Shown here piece by piece: positions 52,628 through 60,313 of a stretch of 64,000 nucleotides of DNA. The position numbers were made by a program, and so were the translations under genes. The first letter of the stretch is position 1. Every line of letters begins with the position of its first letter. This DNA is from Oscillospiraceae bacterium (GTDB lineage: Bacteria; Bacillota; Clostridia; Oscillospirales; Acutalibacteraceae), in NCBI GenBank assembly GCA_022650485.1, contig JALCPP010000004.1, positions 62,001 through 126,000 of the forward strand. Direction: 5' to 3'. The notes beneath the pieces were generated by a model. It saw only the letters and a list, made by a program, of their open reading frames with translations. It did not search any database and had not been told where the DNA came from.

Positions 52628-53983
52628 CTACGGGTCCGACACCACGCCGAGAAACAGCGGCAGATTTGTGTCGGTGTTGATCACAGCGATGACAAACGGC
52701 CGGTCAAAGGTGAGAATATGGTCGGGGAGCGAACTGCCGGCCGCCATATCGACTGCGGTCACCGCCCCGGCCTTCAGCCCTTTTTCGTCGGCCTGAATAA
52801 ATGCTTTCTGCGTGACACCGCTAAGAAACAGGTTACCTTCCGGCGAGCTGCCCATTGCGGAAAAATCCGCTTTTTCCGCGTTAAACGCGTCGGAAAGGCC
52901 AAGTGATTTCAGTGTGCTGTTCAGGTCCATCGTGCAGTCAAATTTAAATTTTGGAAGAGATGCGGAAGCAAATTCTTTTTTTCCGGAACGCATCAGACTT
53001 AAAAACTTTTCCCCGGTCAAATTCTGGACATAGTCGCCGACAGCGGTGCCGTCTTTCGGCAGAATCGCCGCAAACGCGAAACGCGGGTCCTTGAGCGGCT
53101 TGAGCATGCCTTCGGCCTTATCATCGTTCAGGTATAGTTCCATCGAATGCATCATTTGAACGGTTTTATCGCCGCCCGGCGCGTGAAAGGTGCTGCTTCC
53201 GCTGCCGTTGTAGGCACTTTCCCAGTCCTGTTCCAGATACAGTGCGTTCAAAAGGAACATCATGTCATCCGGATTGATTTTCTCCACGATTTTTTTGATG
53301 TTTCCCTCCGTGTTTTTGCTGACCCAGGAATTGATTTTTTCGGCGGAGGAAGGGTTTGCAAAATCGAGCCGGAACGCATCCGCACCGAAGAAATCGGCGT
53401 TGTTCTGCAAAAACGGTTTCTGTACGGTCAGATTTTTGTTCCGGTACCAGATGGAATTGGCAAGAAGAAATTTTCCGCCTGTGACAGCTTTGAATACCTG
53501 CTGCTCCGCCGCAAAGTTCCGATTCAGCTCGGAAAGGCTCATTCCGTTTCCAAGAAGGGATTCAAACTGGGAAAGGGTTTCTCCCCCTGCGCCGTTTGCC
53601 GTCATGCCGAGCGCAAGTGCGGCGGAAAGAGGGGAAACAAGCGCGTTTTTGCCGGGCATGGCCGTTTTCTGAAACAAACCGACCGAAAAATCCGCCTGCG
53701 CCGCGATAAAGTCCGCACCGGGGCTTTTCGAAAGCTCCTGCTTTTGCGGTCGGATGTCCTCCATCAGGTTTTCCGTGGCGCCTGCGGGTACGGTCGCCGA
53801 TTTTAAAAGCGGCCCGATCATCAAGGCGCAGACAAGCACGGCCGCCAGCGCGCCCGGAAGAACCCATTTGAGCGTTCGGGGCTGTCTGTGCGGCTGCCGC
53901 ATGCGGGCGGCGGTTTCGCTCTTCCATTTTGAAGAAGCCTGAATTCTTCCGCATTCCTCACGGTATTTTTCTTGGTTACTCAT
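52628..53983 (-). CDS. Membrane-anchored serpin in the anti-sigma position
   Basis: Serine-protease-inhibitor fold protein of 451 aa. A cytoplasmic N-terminus of about 38 residues (QEKYREECGRIQASSKWKSE) resembles the short sigma-binding segment of Oscillospiraceae anti-sigma-like proteins. One helix follows (about 40-60), then a full serpin domain outside the membrane (LVSPLSAALALGMTANGA; ANSIWYRN; the strand HILTFDRPFVIAVI). The hinge is EKGLKAGAVTAV; the P14 Leu and P13 Lys are unlike good inhibitory serpins. ATG 53983 overlaps the ECF sigma gene by 8 bases, so expression is coupled. It likely links surface protease activity to the sigma factor (inference). Confidence 0.88.
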   Translation of the reverse strand: MSNQEKYREECGRIQASSKWKSETAARMRQPHRQPRTLKWVLPGALAAVLVCALMIGPLLKSATVPAGATENLMEDIRPQKQELSKSPGADFIAAQADFSVGLFQKTAMPGKNALVSPLSAALALGMTANGAGGETLSQFESLLGNGMSLSELNRNFAAEQQVFKAVTGGKFLLANSIWYRNKNLTVQKPFLQNNADFFGADAFRLDFANPSSAEKINSWVSKNTEGNIKKIVEKINPDDMMFLLNALYLEQDWESAYNGSGSSTFHAPGGDKTVQMMHSMELYLNDDKAEGMLKPLKDPRFAFAAILPKDGTAVGDYVQNLTGEKFLSLMRSGKKEFASASLPKFKFDCTMDLNSTLKSLGLSDAFNAEKADFSAMGSSPEGNLFLSGVTQKAFIQADEKGLKAGAVTAVDMAAGSSLPDHILTFDRPFVIAVINTDTNLPLFLGVVSDP

Positions 53984-54446
53984 CGTCAAACCCTCCTTTT
54001 AGCAAGTCTTTCAGTGCGGCGCGCGCCCGGTGCAGCCACGAGGAAACCGTGTTTTCACGCCTGTGTAGAAGGTGCGCGATTTCTTTCACGCTGAAGCCTT
54101 CGTAATAGTGCAGATAAACCGCGTTGCGGTAGGGAACCGGCAGAGACCAAACCGCTTCCAGTACCTCGGCATGGCATGGCTTGTCTGGGACTTCCTCAAG
54201 CGGCACCGCCTTTCGACGCGCCGATTTGAGAAAGTCCCGGCAGCGGTTGATTGTAACGCGGATCATCCAGGCTTTTTCGTGTTCCGGCGAGGCAAACGGC
54301 CGCCGCGCGGTGATCCGGCGAAGGAATACCTCCTGCGCGATGTCTTCGGCGTCAGATCGGGACCGCACATTGTGCAGGGCGATTCGCAGCACCATGTCGG
54401 AATAGCGGTCCAGCAAGTCTTTCGCCTGGGCTTCGGTTACTTCCAT
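53976..54446 (-). CDS. ECF-type RNA polymerase sigma factor
   Basis: Extracytoplasmic-function sigma factor of 156 aa. Region 2 covers about residues 10-75 (AEDIAQEVFLR, the core-binding and -10 segment) and region 4 about 100-150 (YRNAVYLHYYEGFSVKEIAHLLHRRENTV, the helix-turn-helix for -35). There is no extra domain. ATG 54446 follows AGAAAGGA. The next gene, overlapping by 8 bases, encodes a membrane serpin rather than an ordinary anti-sigma. No convincing self-recognised promoter was identified upstream. Confidence 0.94.
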   Translation of the reverse strand: MEVTEAQAKDLLDRYSDMVLRIALHNVRSRSDAEDIAQEVFLRRITARRPFASPEHEKAWMIRVTINRCRDFLKSARRKAVPLEEVPDKPCHAEVLEAVWSLPVPYRNAVYLHYYEGFSVKEIAHLLHRRENTVSSWLHRARAALKDLLKGGFDDE

Positions 54447-54632
54447 TCCTTTCTCCCCCTTCCTTTTTAATACGATTCAGAGGCCCGTTTCCTTGCAGGA
54501 TTTTCCTATGTTTTTATTTTTCTTTTACTGTATCATGGCAAAAGAAAAAAGGAAAGGGCAAACGGTTGGCAGGCAGAGGGTTTTCAACCAGCTAAAATTT
54601 CAAAATTGTTTTCAATTCGTTCATATTTTGGC

Positions 54633-54660
54633 TTGCAACAGAGCATGCGCATGGTATAAA
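54633..54660 (+). promoter_or_regulatory. SigA promoter of glnA
   Basis: TTGCAA at 54633-54638, a 16-base spacer, and TATAAA at 54655-54660, about 135 bases before the start codon. Confidence 0.6.
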
Positions 54661-54718
54661 ATAAAAGGGTAAAAATAATAAAAACATTATTATGATATAA
54701 AAAGAACGATCACCATGA

Positions 54719-54758
54719 TTGGGCAATGAAGTCCGACACGCTGTGCCGGGCTTTTTTT
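54719..54758 (+). promoter_or_regulatory. Leader attenuator of glnA with ANTAR-like hairpin
   Basis: TTGGGC (54719-54724) pairs with GTCCGA (54731-54736) around the hexaloop AATGAA, which has A at position 1 and G at position 4 as in ANTAR target hairpins. It overlaps the terminator stem AAGTCCGACAC (54729-54739), which pairs with GTGCCGGGCTT and is followed by a T run. The two structures exclude each other. Confidence 0.65.
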
Positions 54759-54794
54759 GGTTTTTTAAGATTTTACCGTAGGGAGGGATGCGGA

Positions 54795-56132
54795 GTGGAG
54801 CATTACAGCAAGGAAGAAATCTGCAGGTTGATGGAGGAAAACGACGTGTCGTTTATCCGGCTTCAGTTTACGGATATTACCGGCATGATGAAGAACGTTG
54901 CCGTGACAAAGAACCAGCTGGAAAAGGTGCTGAGCAACCAGTGTGTATTTGACGGTTCTTCTCTGGATGGATTTGAGCGCGACGCCGAAGCGGATATGTG
55001 CCTGCACCCGGACCGCGACACATTCACCATGCTCCCCTGGCGGCCGGCCCACAACGGGGTGGCGCGCTTTATCTGTGACGTGTATTCCCCGGAGGGAGAG
55101 CCGTATGACGGCGATCCGCGGCAGATTCTGAAACGGGAAGTGAAAAAGGCCGAACAGCTTGGAATGGAGTTTTTGGTGGGGCCGGAATGCGAATTTTTCC
55201 TGTTTGAAACGGATGATTACGGTCGACCGACCACGCAGACGCGGGACACCGCGGGGTATTTTGACCTTGGCCCTATCGATATCGGCGGCGATATCCGGCG
55301 GGAAATCTGCCTGACGCTGGAAAGCATGGGGTTTGAGCTGGAGGCATCTCACCATGAAGTGGCGGTCGGCCAGCACGAAATTGATTTTAAGTATGATACC
55401 GCGCTGAAAACGGCGGACAAGATCATGACTTTTAAAATGGCGGTCAAGTCGATTGCGCATGGTTCCGGCGGCTACGCCACCTTTATGCCGAAGCCCCTGC
55501 CGAACGTGAGCGGGTCCGGAATGCATCTGCATATGTCGCTGAGAAGCGGGGGAAAAAATTTATTTGACGGACCGGACGACCCCGCCGGCAACGGGCTGAG
55601 TGAAACGGCGTACCGGTTTATGGCCGGGCTTCTGGCGCATGCAAAGGCGCTGACGGCGGTGTGCAGCCCGACCGTTAACTCGTACAAAAGGCTGGCGGCC
55701 GGTTATGAAGCACCCGCCCACATCACCTGGTCCTGCAAAAACCGCAGCCCGCTCATCCGGATTCCTTCCGCACGCGGGGAAGGTTCGCGCATTGAGTTTC
55801 GTTCTCCGGACCCGTCCGCCAACCCCTATCTGGTTTTGGCCTGCTGCCTTGCGGCGGGACTGGACGGGATTAAAAAGAAGATGACGCTGCCCCCCGCGAC
55901 GGACTGCGACCTGTTTGATGTGCCGGAGGAAGCCATAGCGTCGATGGGAATCGGGACGCTTCCGCTCAACCTGATGGATGCGGCTCAGGCACTGAAACAA
56001 GACACGGTGATTGCGAAAGTTCTGGGGGAACATGCACTGCACAGCTTTTTGCAGGACAAAAAGAGCGAATGGACCCGCTACACGCGTGCCGTCACAGACT
56101 GGGAAATTGAAAATTATCTGCAGAAATATTAG
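54795..56132 (+). CDS. glnA: Glutamine synthetase type I
   Basis: Second glutamine synthetase of the window, 445 aa, type I (GSI-alpha length). Blocks: DGSSLDGF, the Glu-rich metal site (GPECEFFLF; SHHEVAVGQHEIDF), ATP site NVSGSGMHLHMS, and the PSARGEGSRIEFRSPDPSANPY region. The adenylylation Tyr loop is not seen. GTG 54795 follows AGGGAGGG; the in-frame ATG 54726 lies within the leader terminator. It stands alone between an attenuator and a terminator. Confidence 0.94.
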   Translation: MEHYSKEEICRLMEENDVSFIRLQFTDITGMMKNVAVTKNQLEKVLSNQCVFDGSSLDGFERDAEADMCLHPDRDTFTMLPWRPAHNGVARFICDVYSPEGEPYDGDPRQILKREVKKAEQLGMEFLVGPECEFFLFETDDYGRPTTQTRDTAGYFDLGPIDIGGDIRREICLTLESMGFELEASHHEVAVGQHEIDFKYDTALKTADKIMTFKMAVKSIAHGSGGYATFMPKPLPNVSGSGMHLHMSLRSGGKNLFDGPDDPAGNGLSETAYRFMAGLLAHAKALTAVCSPTVNSYKRLAAGYEAPAHITWSCKNRSPLIRIPSARGEGSRIEFRSPDPSANPYLVLACCLAAGLDGIKKKMTLPPATDCDLFDVPEEAIASMGIGTLPLNLMDAAQALKQDTVIAKVLGEHALHSFLQDKKSEWTRYTRAVTDWEIENYLQKY

Positions 56133-56165
56133 AGCGGAAACAGAAAACAGGATTGCTTCGGCGAA

Positions 56166-56201
56166 CCCCCGCCGCTGCTGCCGCAGCGGCGGGGCCTTTT
56201 T
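56166..56201 (+). terminator. Intrinsic terminator after glnA
   Basis: CCCCGCCGCTG pairs with CAGCGGCGGGG, followed by CC and five T. Confidence 0.88.
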
Positions 56202-56271
56202 GGGCGGGCTTGAACGGAAAAGACCCGCTTCGGTAAAATAGGAGCATCTGCAAACGGGGAAGGGAACGGAT

Positions 56272-57171
56272 ATGCGGATACAAAAGAATATTCTGGCGGT
56301 ACATGATATCTCCTGTGTGGGGAAATGCTCACTGACGGTGGCACTGCCGATTCTCTCTGCGGCGGGCTGCACGGTCAGTGTTCTGCCGACCGCGGTGCTG
56401 TCCACGCACACAGGGGGATTCGAGGGCTTTACTTTTCGGGACCTGACCGGGGACCTTCCGGGCATTCTGAAACACTGGAGGGCGCTTGGACTTCGGTTTG
56501 ACGCGATTTATACCGGGTATCTGGGCTCTATTGAGCAGCTGCGTCTGGTTTCCCGGCTGATCGACGAGTTCCGCGCGCCGGGGGCCCCGGCGTGTGTTGA
56601 CCCCGTTATGGCGGACGGAGGCCGTCTTTACGCTTCTTTCGGGCCGGACTTTCCGCCGGGAATGGCAGCCCTGTGCCGCAAGGCGGACCTGATTCTGCCG
56701 AACAGGACGGAAGCGGCACTGCTGCTTCGTGAGCCGTACCGCGAAGGAACACAGAACCGGAACCGGACGGAGGAAACCCTGCGGCGGCTTTCGGAACTTG
56801 GGCCGCGCCGCGTGGTGCTGACCGGCGTTTCCTTTTCACCGGAAGAAACCGGGTGCGCCGTCTACGACCGAGACACGGATGAAATCGGTTACGCGTTTTC
56901 ACAAAAAATTGAGGGGGCTTACCACGGTACGGGGGATGTGTTTGCAAGTGCGCTGATCGGCGCGCTTGCAAACGGATTTTCTTTGATTCAGTCGGCCCGC
57001 GAGGCGGTCGGCTTTACGTGCGGCGCGATTGAGCGCACCCATCTTGCCGGAACGGAGATTCGGTACGGCGTGAACTTTGAAGAAGGTCTTGCCGAGTATT
57101 CACGGCGGATGCTTCCGGACCCGGCGGAAAAATCGGAGAGGAAAAAGGAAGGCAACTTGGATGAAATATAA
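56272..57171 (+). CDS. Pyridoxal/pyridoxamine kinase (PdxY-like)
   Basis: Phosphorylates B6 vitamers with ATP in the salvage route to pyridoxal phosphate (299 aa). Ribokinase-like fold with HDISCVGKCSLTVALPIL at the N-terminus, VDPVMADGG in the middle, NRTEAALL, and the C-terminal GTGDVFASALIG with the catalytic Asp. ATG 56272 follows GGGAAGGGA. Its end overlaps the next gene by 11 bases, so the acyltransferase is coupled to it. Confidence 0.9.
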   Translation: MRIQKNILAVHDISCVGKCSLTVALPILSAAGCTVSVLPTAVLSTHTGGFEGFTFRDLTGDLPGILKHWRALGLRFDAIYTGYLGSIEQLRLVSRLIDEFRAPGAPACVDPVMADGGRLYASFGPDFPPGMAALCRKADLILPNRTEAALLLREPYREGTQNRNRTEETLRRLSELGPRRVVLTGVSFSPEETGCAVYDRDTDEIGYAFSQKIEGAYHGTGDVFASALIGALANGFSLIQSAREAVGFTCGAIERTHLAGTEIRYGVNFEEGLAEYSRRMLPDPAEKSERKKEGNLDEI

Positions 57172-58591
57172 AATCCGTACGGAAGCACTTGATCTGATTC
57201 AGTATTTTGATTCTTCGGCGCACAAGCCGGTTCTTCGTGCGCTGATTCAATTTTCCGGCCGGTTGGATCCGGAACTGCTGCGAAGAGCCGTGAATCTTTC
57301 GGCGGCGTCCGTTCCGCAGATTCGCTGTGCATTTTCAACCCAGGCGCACGGGTGGGAAGAAAAAGGATTTTCCGCCGAGCAGATTGTGAAAGTAACGGAG
57401 TCCGTGCAGGAAGATGAGGCACAGCGGCTTTTCATGGATACGATTCGGCCGGAATCGGAGCCGCCGCTGAAAATCCATTTACTGCGCGGGCCGGAAAAGG
57501 ACATGCTCTGCGTCATTTTCAGCCATCTGGTCGCTGACGGTTCGGGGTTTAAGCAGTACCTGTATCTGCTGGCATCCGTTTACCGCCGCTGCGCGGAAGT
57601 GCCGGGATTTGTTTTTCCGCCGGAGCCGATGGATCGCGACGTGGGGCAGGTTTTCCGCGGAATGGCGCCGGCGGAACGAATTCAGATTTTGCGCTCGCAC
57701 GGGGAACCCACGCACCCGGAGCAGGAAAAAGAAGCCCTGCTTCCGCTGGAAGAAAAACAGGGAGAGCCGGTTCTGCTGACACGGCGCATCGGCACAGAAC
57801 TGTTTGCCGCACTGAAACAGTACGCAAAAAAGGCGGACGTCACCATGAGCGACCTTTTTCTGACCGCTTACGGCCGCGTCCACGCATCGCTGACGGGATG
57901 CCCGGATTTCCGGCTTCCCTGCCCGGTGAATCTGCGCAAATTTCTGCCGGCAGGAACCCGGTGCGGAATCTGCAACCTGACCGGAAGCTGGCTCTGCCAT
58001 GTTTTGTCGAAACAGAATGAGCCATTTCGTGAAACCCTGCGGCGGGTCGCCGCCCAGACCAGGGCGCGCAATGAGAACCGGAACTGCCTGAAGGCGCCGA
58101 TGATTCTGAACTTTTTATTTTCCGCGCTCCCTTATTCGGCTGCAAAAAAAATTTTTGACAAAAAATTTACGATTCCGCCCGTTTCGTTTCTTAATCTGGG
58201 TGTCCTGGACCGAAAACGGCTGGATTTTGGGACCGGCAAGGTAGAGCAGGCCTATCTGGCGGCGGGGGTCAGGCGCCCGCCGAGCTTTCAGGTTTCCGTT
58301 TCCGCTTTTTCGGGCTGCTGCACTCTTTGCAGCAGCTTGTACGCGACGGAAAAAAACCGCCGTGTTGCAGAGCAGGTGATGGACGGAATGATGACGGAAC
58401 TGAAAAGGGCTGTTTCAGAACATGCGCATAAATCACGGGAAAAGAGCAAGAATAATTCCGGAGGTGATTCCCATGCCAAAGGACAGCCAGCCGGACAACA
58501 AGAAAAGCCGGATTCGGAAAGCAAACGGGCAGACACCCATTACAAGGGAAAATCAAAATCAAAATCGAAACGCAAAAAAACAGTCCGTTAA
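57161..58591 (+). CDS. Condensation-domain-type acyltransferase
   Basis: CoA- or carrier-dependent acyltransferase fold protein of 476 aa. The hallmark HxxxDG is HLVADG at residues 122-127; further blocks fit the alcohol acetyltransferase/PapA/condensation superfamily (SDLFLTAYGRV; NLRKFLP). The last 55 residues are Lys/Ser-rich and disordered. ATG 57161 follows AAGGAAGG and overlaps the kinase end; the frame further upstream has no support. The substrate is unknown. It overlaps a small ORF at its 3' end. Confidence 0.82.
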   Translation: MKYKIRTEALDLIQYFDSSAHKPVLRALIQFSGRLDPELLRRAVNLSAASVPQIRCAFSTQAHGWEEKGFSAEQIVKVTESVQEDEAQRLFMDTIRPESEPPLKIHLLRGPEKDMLCVIFSHLVADGSGFKQYLYLLASVYRRCAEVPGFVFPPEPMDRDVGQVFRGMAPAERIQILRSHGEPTHPEQEKEALLPLEEKQGEPVLLTRRIGTELFAALKQYAKKADVTMSDLFLTAYGRVHASLTGCPDFRLPCPVNLRKFLPAGTRCGICNLTGSWLCHVLSKQNEPFRETLRRVAAQTRARNENRNCLKAPMILNFLFSALPYSAAKKIFDKKFTIPPVSFLNLGVLDRKRLDFGTGKVEQAYLAAGVRRPPSFQVSVSAFSGCCTLCSSLYATEKNRRVAEQVMDGMMTELKRAVSEHAHKSREKSKNNSGGDSHAKGQPAGQQEKPDSESKRADTHYKGKSKSKSKRKKTVR

Positions 58592-58607
58592 AAATAACGA
58601 CGTGTAA
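58473..58607 (+). CDS. Small basic protein overlapping the acyltransferase end
   Basis: A 44-residue ORF in a different frame from the acyltransferase, sharing 119 bases with it. The ribosome site GGAGGTGAT (58460-58468) is almost fully complementary to the 16S tail and sits 4 bases before ATG 58473. The product is rich in Lys, Asn, Gln and Arg with no hydrophobic core, similar in composition to minor small acid-soluble spore proteins, but no family match is claimed. Confidence 0.5.
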   Translation: MPKDSQPDNKKSRIRKANGQTPITRENQNQNRNAKKQSVKNNDV

Positions 58608-58622
58608 AAAGGGGGGCCAGAA

Positions 58623-58766
58623 GTGGCAAAAGCCGGCATGAGCCGACCGGATTCCCGGGAGCCGACGCAGAGCAGCAAACGGGCGCATATGCCGAAAAAC
58701 ACGCAGCCTGTGCCGGAAATTCAGGGAAAAGCGAAAAACGGCAAAAAACGCGCGCGGCCGACCTGA
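58623..58766 (+). CDS. Small basic protein
   Basis: A 47-residue ORF from GTG 58623 to TGA 58766, preceded by AAAAAGGGGGG. Composition is very basic and polar (Lys, Arg, Pro, Gln), like the ORF 15 bases upstream; the two may form a pair. No family recognised. A terminator follows 49 bases later. Confidence 0.45.
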   Translation: MAKAGMSRPDSREPTQSSKRAHMPKNTQPVPEIQGKAKNGKKRARPT

Positions 58767-58814
58767 TTCCAGAAAAGAAATCATGCGGCGCAGAACGATG
58801 AACTTATGGTCTGG

Positions 58815-58844
58815 GGAAAAGCGGGTTCGCTTTTCCTCTTTTTT
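58815..58844 (+). terminator. Intrinsic terminator
   Basis: GGAAAAGCG pairs with CGCTTTTCC around GGTT, followed by TCTTTTTT. It closes the kinase-acyltransferase-small ORF run. Confidence 0.85.
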
Positions 58845-58958
58845 GCGCGGTGCGGGGGAAAGAACCTTACATACCTGCGCCAAAAACGGATTTCCTGTTT
58901 TATTTATGCTATAATAGGACGAAATCATATGAATTGACCGAATCGGGGGATCGTCTTT

Positions 58959-59426
58959 ATGAGCGAAATTGTGACTATTTATCAAATTAAATGCCTGTCT
59001 GCTCCGGAACCGTCAATGGAGGGGGAGCGCTGTTCCTTTCTGCCGTGGCAGGACAGGCCCGGCCTGCAAGGCTGGGACGACGGCGGGCGGGAATATATCC
59101 TGCCGGAGCATTATGCCGCGGGGGTTGCGCCGGGCGGGGATCCAGCGGTATTCAGCGAGGCGGGCGAATTGTGCGGGCTGATGCTTCACAACGGCTGTCC
59201 GCTTCTGATTGACGAAAAGAACCGCCGCGCTCATCTTTTGGAGCCGGTGAAGAAAATCGCTTCGTACCGGCATTTGGCAGGGCTGTCTCTTTCTGAACTG
59301 GCAGAGCGCCTTTGCGTGCCGCCAAAGCAGCTTTATATGTGGGAAAATATGGAGCAGAATCCGGGGGCGGAAGTCCTTGACGAAATCGCGTCGATTCTGG
59401 GCTGTAAACCGTCGGATTTACGTTAA
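58959..59426 (+). CDS. XRE-like helix-turn-helix protein
   Basis: Protein of 155 aa. The first 95 residues show no known fold. The last 60 residues carry an XRE/Cro-like helix-turn-helix (LAGLSLSELAERLCVPPKQLYMWEN), with EIASILGCKPSDL as the closing helix. An extended -10 TGCTATAAT lies upstream (58907-58915). It is a putative regulator; the suf operon downstream has its own promoter, so a link is not shown. Confidence 0.8.
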   Translation: MSEIVTIYQIKCLSAPEPSMEGERCSFLPWQDRPGLQGWDDGGREYILPEHYAAGVAPGGDPAVFSEAGELCGLMLHNGCPLLIDEKNRRAHLLEPVKKIASYRHLAGLSLSELAERLCVPPKQLYMWENMEQNPGAEVLDEIASILGCKPSDLR

Positions 59427-59443
59427 AAATATTTGGCATCTGC

Positions 59444-59472
59444 TTGCAAACAGCGGGGTTTGCGGCTATAAT
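59444..59472 (+). promoter_or_regulatory. SigA promoter of the suf operon
   Basis: TTGCAA at 59444-59449, a 17-base spacer, and TATAAT at 59467-59472, about 80 bases before sufC. Confidence 0.8.
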
Positions 59473-59550
59473 ATAAATACACATCAATTTGGTATACATT
59501 AAGGGCAAATGCCCTTTTCGTCTTACAAAGTCGGAGAGGTGGAAAAGTCA

Positions 59551-60294
59551 GTGCAACTATTGGAAATTAAGGACCTTATGGTCAGTGTGGAGGACAATCA
59601 GATCCTCCGCGGGCTGAACCTTACCGTGGGCAAAGGGGAAGTCCATGTCCTGATGGGCCCGAACGGCGCGGGAAAATCCACGCTGGTCAATACCGTTATG
59701 GGGCATCCGCAGTACCGTGTGGATGGGGGAAAAATTTTGTTTGAGGGAAAAGAGATTACCCATGAGCCGGCAAATGAGCGGGCAAAGGCGGGGCTGTTCC
59801 TTTCCTTCCAGAATCCAGAGGAAGTTCCCGGCATTTCGCTGGAAAACTTTATGCGCACTTCGCGCTTTGCCGTCACGGGCAAACCGGTTAAACTGTTTGC
59901 TTATAAAAAAGAGCTGAAGCAGAAGATGGAGCATCTCAACATGGATGAGGAGTATGCTTCCCGTTACCTAAACGTCGGGTTTTCCGGCGGGGAAAAGAAA
60001 AAGTCGGAAATTCTGCAGATGATGATGCTCAACCCCAAACTTGCAATTCTGGACGAAACGGATTCCGGCTTGGATGTTGACGCAGTCAAGATCGTTTCGC
60101 AGGGCGTGGAAAAATTCCACACAAGCGAGAATTCCCTGCTGATTATCACACATAACACCAAAATACTGGATTTTCTGCCGGTGGACGCCGTGCATATCCT
60201 GATGGACGGCAAAATTGTGCGTACGGGAGACCGTTCGCTGATCGACCGGATCAACGATTCAGGATTTCAGGGGCTTGAGGCCCCCGCTGTCTGA
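59551..60294 (+). CDS. sufC: Fe-S cluster assembly ATPase SufC
   Basis: ABC-type ATPase of 247 aa for the SufBCD scaffold; cytoplasmic, not a transporter. Walker A GPNGAGKST, signature FSGGEKKKSEI, Walker B LAILDETDSGLDVDA and H-loop ITHN are the SufC forms. GTG 59551 follows GAGAGGTGG; the in-frame ATG 59509 lies upstream without a ribosome site. First gene of sufCBDS. Confidence 0.94.
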   Translation: MQLLEIKDLMVSVEDNQILRGLNLTVGKGEVHVLMGPNGAGKSTLVNTVMGHPQYRVDGGKILFEGKEITHEPANERAKAGLFLSFQNPEEVPGISLENFMRTSRFAVTGKPVKLFAYKKELKQKMEHLNMDEEYASRYLNVGFSGGEKKKSEILQMMMLNPKLAILDETDSGLDVDAVKIVSQGVEKFHTSENSLLIITHNTKILDFLPVDAVHILMDGKIVRTGDRSLIDRINDSGFQGLEAPAV

Positions 60295-60313
60295 GAACGC
60301 GGAGGGAAAAAAG

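Larger units (their letters stand above)
54447..54794. other. Divergent regulatory region sigma / glnA
   Basis: No gene is seen in these 348 bases. The glnA side holds a promoter (54633-54660), an AAUAAU/AUUAUU hairpin at 54674-54691, an ANTAR-like hairpin (54719-54736) and a terminator (54729-54758). The sigma side is AT-rich without a clear promoter. Confidence 0.75.

Noticed and set aside
54447-54540. ECF-type promoter (GGAAAC ... CGTATT) upstream of the sigma gene
   Set aside because: The two elements are only 12 bases apart, shorter than the usual 16-17, so autoregulation cannot be claimed from sequence.
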